NCBI GenBank assembly: GCA_023401595.1
Contig: JAEXDQ010000050.1
Location: 1-6,204, forward strand
DNA length: 6,204 bases
Direction: 5' to 3'
Source of the DNA: Spirochaetota bacterium
GTDB lineage: Bacteria; Spirochaetota; Spirochaetia; Sphaerochaetales; Sphaerochaetaceae
Shown: piece after piece, positions 1 through 4,004 of the stretch
Position numbering within the stretch: the stretch's first letter is position 1
How the letters are laid out: each line of letters starts with the position of its first letter
Notes under the pieces: generated by a model
Told to the model about the DNA's origin: nothing
Seen by the model: the letters and a program-made list of their open reading frames with translations, nothing else
Database searches by the model: none
Made by a program: the position numbers and the translations under genes

Positions 1-5
1 TGTGC

Positions 6-14
6 TTATCCACA
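6..14 (+). promoter_or_regulatory. Single perfect match to the DnaA box
   Basis: TTATCCACA matches the strict DnaA-box consensus exactly. It stands alone at the very edge of the window; I saw no second box or AT-rich 13-mer array near it. One match in 6.2 kb on two strands can easily occur by chance, so functional meaning is doubtful unless more boxes lie to the left. Confidence 0.2.
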
Positions 15-119
15 GTTGTATATCCTATTTTCGTAGCGGAAAACGGTTGAAACAGAGCTTCTACCTACGAATCAAGAAACATTTTAGATTCTTGAAGAAA
101 ACACTTGACACCTACGGAC

Positions 120-157
120 AAATAAAACTCCTCCATGCTTGCACTCATGAAGGAGTT
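120..157 (-). terminator. Possible rho-independent terminator (minus strand)
   Basis: Read on the minus strand, AACTCCTTCATG pairs with CATGGAGGAGTT (12 pairs including one G-U) around an 8-base loop and is followed at once by TTATTT. This is a plausible terminator for leftward transcription, either of a small RNA from 158-400 or of long read-through from the lipoprotein gene that ends at 620. The T tract is interrupted by one A, and the same hairpin may instead be part of the structured run around it. Confidence 0.35.
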
Positions 158-287
158 CCGCTTTGAGAAGCGGGGGATGGCTTCGCGGCGTCTCCTCAAG
201 AACTGAGGGGGAAACAACGACGGCAAAGCATCTGAGATGGAAATTAAGGGAAGCAGGATTGGATAGGTCCTGCGGATTTCCATATCA
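126..287. ncRNA. Candidate structured RNA: run of consecutive hairpins
   Basis: Four hairpins follow one another. H1 is 126-137 with 146-157 (12 pairs, one being C-A on the plus strand and G-U on the minus strand, 8-base loop). H2 is 158-163 with 168-173 (CCGCTT/AAGCGG, perfect, 4-base loop) and directly abuts H1. H3 is 192-198 with 204-210 (7 pairs, 5-base loop). H4 has an outer stem 233-244 with 276-287 (11 of 12 pairs) enclosing an inner perfect stem 253-258 with 268-273. A further 7-pair inverted repeat lies just left (72-78 with 89-95). I recognise no known RNA family. The transcribed strand is uncertain: H1 pairs better on the minus strand, H3 on the plus strand. It could also be the remnant of a mobile element or a dispersed repeat. 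Confidence 0.27.
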
Positions 288-455
288 CAGACGGATTGAG
301 TATAACAGGATTCATGACTTATGTTAAGTCTTTTTAACGATTGTTTGCAAAAAAAATGCCATATAGTATGCATTATTAAGATATACAACAAGATATCTCT
401 TGACATATCTTCTATAGGTACATATTTTTCTGAGACAATCTCTTACATCTTTATA

Positions 456-473
456 CAGGTTGTGACAAACCTG
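456..473. repeat. Short perfect inverted repeat
   Basis: CAGGTT (456-461) and AACCTG (468-473) are perfect complements around GTGACA. No T tract follows on either strand, so it is not an obvious terminator. It may be a small operator or chance. Confidence 0.3.
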
Positions 474-619
474 CGACAGACGTTTTCATTGAAGCGAACA
501 AGAAAGAGACGCCACATTTCAGCCATCGGCCAGAAAAACGCAAAGGCCTCCGGAGAAAGCTCCCCCACCAAAATTCCAACATGGAGAACGTGGCGCCCCC
601 TGTTCTTTATCGTCCGAAC

Positions 620-1384
620 CTACTCCATTTCAAACAACATGTAGACGGTACAGGAAATTTCAAGCTCACCGGTAGGAAGTTCCGACGAATAGTCGGCGAA
701 ACCGGACGCCTCCATCATGGCGGCCTTAGGAACGGCCAGGGTGTTGCGGGTAAGGGCGTAGGAGACATCGTTCTGTTCGCTGATCGACAACGGGGTCCCG
801 ACACTCATGCCGGCGCTGCGCGCATAGATCCCGGCTTTGTCCAGGGCCTTCTGAACGGCAAGCTCTCGTGCTTCGTCGTACGCCTGACTCTTGTCCTGGC
901 GGTCGAACCGGACGGAAGAGAACTCAATACCGGTCACTACGCCAAGCTGGTCGACCAAGGCGGAAAGCTTTGTGGAATCCTTATCCAGCCCGCGAAGCGT
1001 TACGGAAACCTGCTGGCTCGCCCTCTGTCCGGTGAGTTCCTGCCTGCCGTCAGTCCATACGTATTCGGGTCGGAGCGTCAGATAGTTGGTAGTCATGTCT
1101 TTCGGTTCAATTCCGCTCTTCTTCAGCATATCGAGAATCTGGTTCATCTTCACGTTCACCATCTGCTGGGCGACCGCGGTAGTCTGGGCGGTTTCCGAGA
1201 TACCGACAGAGAACGTCGCGATATCGGGGAGTATCTTCACCGTCCCCGTACCGGATACGGAGATTGTCCGGACGACGGGCGTTTCAATCGACGCCTGAGG
1301 GGAAGCGGAGGCGCATCCGGTCAAGGTCATGACGACGACAGCCAGCAAAGTCAGGGTCAAAGCTATGGAAGTCCGATGTTTCAT
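620..1384 (-). CDS. SIMPL-domain (DUF541/YggE-like) lipoprotein
   Basis: The 254-residue protein starts with a lipoprotein signal: basic MKHR, a hydrophobic core at residues 6-21, and the lipobox LTGC with Cys24 as the predicted lipidated residue. Ala25 and Ser26 follow, with no Asp at +2, so the outer membrane is likely if a Lol system is present. The mature part is a SIMPL domain: ISVSGTGTVKILPDIATFSV at residues 41-60 is the family's typical opening (sGtG...PDiA), followed by an alternating helix and strand pattern to the C-terminus. SIMPL proteins are periplasmic or surface proteins of poorly defined role, some linked to oxidative stress or assembling into oligomers. AAGGAG sits 8 bases before the ATG and decides this start. 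The gene is separated from the upstream NUDIX gene by 221 bases containing a candidate terminator, so it is probably its own transcription unit. Family call is firm; function is open. Confidence 0.9.
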   Translation of the reverse strand: MKHRTSIALTLTLLAVVVMTLTGCASASPQASIETPVVRTISVSGTGTVKILPDIATFSVGISETAQTTAVAQQMVNVKMNQILDMLKKSGIEPKDMTTNYLTLRPEYVWTDGRQELTGQRASQQVSVTLRGLDKDSTKLSALVDQLGVVTGIEFSSVRFDRQDKSQAYDEARELAVQKALDKAGIYARSAGMSVGTPLSISEQNDVSYALTRNTLAVPKAAMMEASGFADYSSELPTGELEISCTVYMLFEME

Positions 1385-1507
1385 ACGTATCTCTCCTTCT
1401 TCTTACATCTTTCTTTTGCATCTTTTCGAACCAGTACCTATCGGGTGAAAAGATCGTTACGAGTTCCCGGTTTTGAACGGAGAACGGCCCGACCGGCGCC
1501 AAACCAA

Positions 1508-1531
1508 TAAAAAAGGTGCCGCCGATCACCT
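1508..1531 (-). terminator. Candidate terminator behind the NUDIX gene
   Basis: On the minus strand AGGTG (1531-1527) pairs with CACCT (1518-1514) across an 8-base loop, followed by an unbroken run of T (complement of 1514-1509). It lies about 75 bases beyond the NUDIX stop codon, where a terminator for the mrp-NUDIX unit is expected. The stem is only 5 pairs, so strength is uncertain. Confidence 0.45.
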
Positions 1532-1605
1532 GTACATGACAATATGAACAGGAACCACGGAACCCGTCTACCATTAAACACCTGATAGGCGCACATGTTA
1601 CGGAA

Positions 1606-2211
1606 TCAACGGATCAACTCAGGGCGAGACAGAGCTTCCCGTAGGAAGAAGCCCAAAGCCATCATCATGATGCCGTTGTCATAGAGACCGAGCCCCATCT
1701 CCTTGACGACCTCCGAAACAGGGACCGTCAGGACATCCAGCTGCTCGTTGGCATCCAGACACTGCCCTTGGACGGACTTCAGCTCCTCCACCAGGAAGAA
1801 ATTCGACCGATTGGTCATGAACGCGGAATTAGGGGATACCGTTCCAAGGCAGGTCACCTTGCCGGCACGGGAACCGGTTTCCTCGAGCAGCTCCCGCAAC
1901 GCGGCCTGCCGGGCGTCCTCCCCTGCATCGACCAACCCGGCGGGGAATTCCCTCGTTACGGAATCGGAACCGTGGCGGTATTGCTGTACCATGATGAAAT
2001 ATGGAACGCCGTCATCGCCCCGGATCCAAGGAATTACCGTGACCCAGTCGGGCGACTCGACCTCGATGAAATCCCCCTCCCTGCCATCGGTCGAACAACG
2101 ATGGACCTTGCATATGTCGAAGATAGGACCCTTCCACACCTTCTCTCGGGCAGAAGTCTTCCAGACAAGATGATCGAGGTCTTGGATGTCTCCTCTTGTG
2201 AATTCGTCCAT
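1606..2211 (-). CDS. NUDIX hydrolase, ADP-ribose pyrophosphatase-like
   Basis: This 201-residue protein has a complete Nudix box (GX5EX7REUXEEXGU): Gly92, Glu98, Arg106-Glu107, Glu110-Glu111 and Gly113. The Glu residues bind the catalytic divalent metal. The last position, usually aliphatic, is Ser114. The box is preceded by REFPAG (87-92), typical of ADP-ribose and nucleotide-sugar pyrophosphatases, and followed at about 124-138 by a VSPNSAFMTNRSN stretch like the substrate-loop region of that group. N-terminal residues 27-62 look like the beta-strand region that forms the dimer in such enzymes. It probably cleaves a nucleoside diphosphate linked to another moiety into nucleoside monophosphate and phosphate ester in the cytosol; the exact substrate cannot be read from sequence. 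It begins 33 bases after the mrp stop codon, so the two are likely cotranscribed. The start is backed only by a G6 run 7 bases upstream, a weak ribosome binding site. Confidence 0.88.
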   Translation of the reverse strand: MDEFTRGDIQDLDHLVWKTSAREKVWKGPIFDICKVHRCSTDGREGDFIEVESPDWVTVIPWIRGDDGVPYFIMVQQYRHGSDSVTREFPAGLVDAGEDARQAALRELLEETGSRAGKVTCLGTVSPNSAFMTNRSNFFLVEELKSVQGQCLDANEQLDVLTVPVSEVVKEMGLGLYDNGIMMMALGFFLREALSRPELIR

Positions 2212-2244
2212 ATCGTATCCCCCCGTTTCCTTTCGGGCCTTGCT

Positions 2245-3168
2245 TCAGTTTTTACGAGAAGCGCAATCGCTCGTGCAAGAGGCGCAGGCGGAGGGCTTGC
2301 ACCCGCTGGTTCCGGCGAAGGAAGTATCGCGGGAGGAGCTGCACGCGGTCCCCTCGTTGATGATCATGGCGATGTTCTTGAACGCCTTGGCTGACGGGCT
2401 CTCAGGAGAGGCTGAAACCCAGGAGGTTCCGCCGTCTTCCGCTTCGCGCAACGGGATTTCCAGAGGAATCCGTCCAAGGAACGGAACATGCATGTCTTCC
2501 GCCATTTTCTTGCCTCCACCGATGCCGAAGACCGGAATCTCGGTATTACACTCAGGGCAGAACAACCCGCTCATGTTCTCAACGACGCCAAGAATGGCGA
2601 CGCCGAGCTTACGGGAAAAATTGACGCTTCTACGGGCGTCTAGGACCGCCACAGCCTGCGGGGTCGTCACAATGACCGAGCCCGTCATCTCGGGGATGCT
2701 CTGGCAGACGGTCAGCTGTTCGTCCCCGGTTCCTGGAGGCGAATCAATCAGCAGATAGTCCAAAACTCCCCAGTCGACGTCGGCGAGGAACTGCCGGATG
2801 GCCGACATCTTCATAGGGCCTCGCCAGACGATCGGCGCGTCGGGGTCGGGGATGGCGAAGGAGAGGCTCACCACCTTGAGACCGGGACGGGCCTCTACCG
2901 GGATGAAGCTGACGCCATCGTAGCTGTCGAGACGGCCGTCCTCACAACCCAGCATCTTCGCCACGTTGGGGCCGTGGAGGTCAGTGTCCAAGATGCCGAC
3001 GGTACAGCCGGCGTCTACCAGCGCATTGGCGAGGTTCACGGTCACGGTGGTCTTGCCGACGCCGCCTTTGCCGCTCATGATCAGTATCTTGCGGCCGATC
3101 TTGTCCATATGTTCACGGATTTTCTTGTCCTGCGCTATTTGTGCTTCGAAATCGATTCCTTCGCTCAT
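2245..3168 (-). CDS. Mrp/NBP35-family P-loop ATPase (Fe-S cluster carrier)
   Basis: This 307-residue protein is a MinD/Mrp-type ATPase. It has the deviant Walker A GKGGVGKTT (33-41) with signature Lys34, the DTDLHGPN block (61-68) and the IDSPPGTGDEQL switch II block (141-152). GLFCPEC (201-207) carries the conserved CxxC (Cys204, Cys207) that binds a bridging Fe-S cluster between two subunits. Members of this family bind and hand over Fe-S clusters in the cytosol in an ATP-dependent way. After the ATPase fold, residues 276-302 form a Cys-rich tail: Cys276, Cys290, Cys295, Cys298 and Cys302, ending CASCTSDCASRKN. A similar cluster is, as I recall, usually at the N-terminus of related proteins; here the N-terminus (MSEGIDFEAQ...) has none. 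AGGAG lies 11 bases before the ATG. It is the first gene of a leftward unit with the NUDIX gene. The MTA/SAM-binding DUF59 domain found in some Mrp proteins is absent. Confidence 0.93.
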   Translation of the reverse strand: MSEGIDFEAQIAQDKKIREHMDKIGRKILIMSGKGGVGKTTVTVNLANALVDAGCTVGILDTDLHGPNVAKMLGCEDGRLDSYDGVSFIPVEARPGLKVVSLSFAIPDPDAPIVWRGPMKMSAIRQFLADVDWGVLDYLLIDSPPGTGDEQLTVCQSIPEMTGSVIVTTPQAVAVLDARRSVNFSRKLGVAILGVVENMSGLFCPECNTEIPVFGIGGGKKMAEDMHVPFLGRIPLEIPLREAEDGGTSWVSASPESPSAKAFKNIAMIINEGTACSSSRDTSFAGTSGCKPSACASCTSDCASRKN

Positions 3169-3360
3169 GAAACGTCACACTCCTATTATCTACCCTCCAT
3201 CACGCCGACAGGCCTTCACATGCCGGCGGCGAGACGGAAGACGTTCGTAACAAAGATACGGCATCGCATGCAAACAAGCAAGGGGATGGTGTGGCCTTTC
3301 AGGCGGTACGGGGATGCACCAGGCTTGCTGAAACAGGAAAGATTTCCATACATCATCCTG

Positions 3361-3407
3361 AAAAAAAGCCTTCCTGCGACTCTGTTTCCTTCTGTTTCCA
3401 GGAAAGG
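3361..3407 (-). terminator. Terminator-like hairpin in the probable mrp leader
   Basis: Read on the minus strand, CCTTTCCTG (3407-3399) pairs with CAGGAAGG (3376-3369), eight pairs with one bulged T, across a 22-base loop, and is followed by C and seven T residues (complement of 3367-3361). It lies about 190 bases before the mrp start codon. It could end a small leftward RNA, or be a leader terminator controlling mrp. The long loop is a weak point. Confidence 0.4.
3381..3399. repeat. Two direct copies of TCTGTTTCC
   Basis: TCTGTTTCC occurs at 3381-3389 and again at 3391-3399, a 10-base period. GAAACAG at 3330-3336 is the inverse complement of part of it, so alternative pairings with the neighbouring hairpin are possible. 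These copies form most of the loop of the minus-strand terminator-like structure. Confidence 0.4.
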
Positions 3408-3435
3408 ACTCCTGGGCGGACCGGGCTCGCGGCGA

Positions 3436-3482
3436 ATCGGAAAGGATGCGTTTTGAATAGTTTTCCGATACCGTGCCGGCAC
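3436..3482. repeat. Inverted repeat followed by a 10-base palindrome
   Basis: ATCGGAAA (3436-3443) and TTTCCGAT (3462-3469) are perfect complements 18 bases apart. Four bases later GTGCCGGCAC (3473-3482) is a perfect palindrome. No T tract follows on either strand. It may be an operator pair or part of a structured leader for mrp. Confidence 0.4.
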
Positions 3483-3504
3483 AGTGGGACAAGACGTCCG
3501 CCGA

Positions 3505-3533
3505 ATCGATAAAAATCGTTAACATATCGTTAA
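3505..3533. promoter_or_regulatory. Three helically phased ATCG(A/T)TAA repeats
   Basis: ATCGATAA (3505-3512), ATCGTTAA (3515-3522) and ATCGTTAA (3526-3533) start 10 and 11 bases apart, which places them on one face of the helix. Such direct repeats are typical of binding sites for OmpR/PhoB-type response regulators and similar activators. They lie about 90 bases before the oad -35 box and about 340 bases before mrp on the other side, so either unit could be the target. The regulator is unknown. Confidence 0.42.
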
Positions 3534-3620
3534 AACCTAAGAGCTAAATATTGACATGACAATTTTTTCCGTTGCTTCAGACGCACTTCGTTCCGTTCTC
3601 CGGTTTTTCCATTTTTTGAC

Positions 3621-3649
3621 TTGAAATGATAGATATTTATCTATATAGT
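3621..3649 (+). promoter_or_regulatory. Sigma70-type promoter of the oad operon
   Basis: TTGAAA (3621-3626, 5 of 6 to consensus) is followed after exactly 17 bases by TATAGT (3644-3649, 5 of 6). A T-rich stretch (3603-3617) upstream resembles an UP element. Transcription would start near 3656, giving a leader of about 50 bases before oadG. Confidence 0.65.
3629..3644. promoter_or_regulatory. Perfect palindrome inside the promoter spacer (operator candidate)
   Basis: ATAGATA (3629-3635) and TATCTAT (3638-3644) are perfect 7-base arms around TT. The dyad fills the spacer between the -35 and -10 boxes and touches the first base of the -10, so a dimer bound here would block RNA polymerase. It does not match the BirA, Rex, Fur or ArgR consensus as I know them. 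AT-rich palindromes can occur by chance, so this is a candidate. Confidence 0.45.
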
Positions 3650-3667
3650 AGGTTGGAATGATTTTCC

Positions 3668-3686
3668 CGACGGCAGAATGTCGTCG
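3668..3686 (+). other. Leader hairpin just before the oadG ribosome binding site
   Basis: CGACGGC (3668-3674) pairs with GTCGTCG (3680-3686), seven pairs including one G-U, around AGAAT. It falls within the predicted 5' leader, 9 bases before the AAAGGAG of oadG, and has no T tract. It may protect the mRNA end or affect translation. Confidence 0.35.
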
Positions 3687-3707
3687 TGATCACATAAAGG
3701 AGTTCGT

Positions 3708-3986
3708 ATGGGATCATTACCACAACTACCTAGCGAAATGTTGCTCCAACAATTGCAGAACGGGCTTGGCCTGCTTCTGCTCGGTATGGGCACCGTATTC
3801 GTGTTTCTTGTTATTCTGGTCTTTGTGATTAAAGCGATGTCCGCGATAATCAAAAAAGTCTCCCCCGCAAAAGCGCCAGCTCCGGTTGCGAAACCAGTTG
3901 CAGTCGCAGCAATGCCCGCCTCGGCCTCAGCCGATGCGGAGGTCGCAGCAGCAATAGTCGCTGCCGTCGCCCAGTCCAAAAAGTAA
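3708..3986 (+). CDS. oadG: Sodium-pump decarboxylase gamma subunit (OadG family)
   Basis: This 92-residue protein has the OadG plan: a short polar N-terminus, a single membrane helix at about residues 19-41 (GLGLLLLGMGTVFVFLVILV...), a basic stretch (KAMSAIIKK), then a flexible Ala/Pro-rich segment and a C-terminal helix containing VAAAIVAAVAQ, like the AAI-AA- ending seen in the family. The gamma subunit anchors OadA to the membrane subunit OadB and helps assemble the complex. It contains no His and no Cys, so the C-terminal zinc-binding residues described for the Klebsiella protein are missing. AAAGGAG lies 5 bases before the ATG, which fixes the start. oadA starts 18 bases after its stop. 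Sequence conservation in this family is low, so the call rests on topology, composition and position before oadA and oadB. Confidence 0.87.
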   Translation: MGSLPQLPSEMLLQQLQNGLGLLLLGMGTVFVFLVILVFVIKAMSAIIKKVSPAKAPAPVAKPVAVAAMPASASADAEVAAAIVAAVAQSKK

Positions 3987-4004
3987 ACACCGGAGGTTTT
4001 TTCC

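Larger units (their letters stand above)
1..619. other. Gene-poor, AT-rich region with several inverted repeats
   Basis: No reading frame here has a convincing start, ribosome binding site and protein-like composition. The longest open frame (minus strand, 406 to 65) is rich in Arg, Phe and Ser, has only a weak AGAAGA upstream, and runs through stacked hairpins, so I do not call it. A plus-strand frame is open from the left edge to a TGA at 164-166 (about 54 codons, basic, no family recognised) and could be the tail of a gene lying outside the window. The stretch contains a DnaA-box match (6-14), a hairpin run (72-287), an AT-rich block (about 320-470) and a short dyad at 456-473. No clear terminator was found directly behind the lipoprotein gene that ends at 620. 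Confidence 0.6.
3169..3707. other. Divergent intergenic region between mrp and oadG
   Basis: About 540 bases separate the two divergent start codons. I see no convincing gene; the short open frames on both strands lack protein-like composition and start signals. What it holds is listed separately: a minus-strand terminator-like hairpin (3361-3407), inverted repeats (3436-3482), three phased direct repeats (3505-3533), and the oad promoter with its palindrome and leader hairpin (3621-3686). No minus-strand promoter for mrp was convincing. Confidence 0.65.

Noticed and set aside
105..133. TTGACA at 105-110 as a promoter of the hairpin region
   Set aside because: There is no -10 box at the right distance; CTCCTC occupies that position.
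2..166. Plus-strand frame open from the left edge to TGA at 164, possible tail of a gene or transposase
   Set aside because: About 54 codons in AT-rich DNA can be open by chance, and I could not match the basic peptide to any family.
65..406. Minus-strand open frame of 113 codons
   Set aside because: It has only a weak ribosome binding site, unusual composition rich in Arg, Phe and Ser, and it runs straight through stacked hairpins. No family was recognised.
1..619. tRNA, tmRNA, RNase P or SRP RNA in the structured left region
   Set aside because: None of the conserved sequence blocks of these RNAs, nor a T-loop GTTCRA, could be found.
581..1510. Long plus-strand frame of 309 codons
   Set aside because: It is antisense to the SIMPL lipoprotein, whose signal peptide, lipobox and ribosome binding site are clear. 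The plus-strand product has no domain features.
1284..1574. Minus-strand frame of 96 codons before the lipoprotein gene
   Set aside because: It overlaps the lipoprotein start in another frame, crosses a candidate terminator and lacks a ribosome binding site.
3190..3525. Minus-strand frames between mrp and oadG, possible small gene before mrp
   Set aside because: The products are Arg/Pro-rich without protein-like pattern and no start signal was found; the region is better explained as regulatory.
3551..3579. Perfect TTGACA at 3551-3556 as an alternative oad promoter
   Set aside because: No acceptable -10 box lies 16-18 bases downstream; the TTGAAA/TATAGT pair at 3621-3649 is much better.
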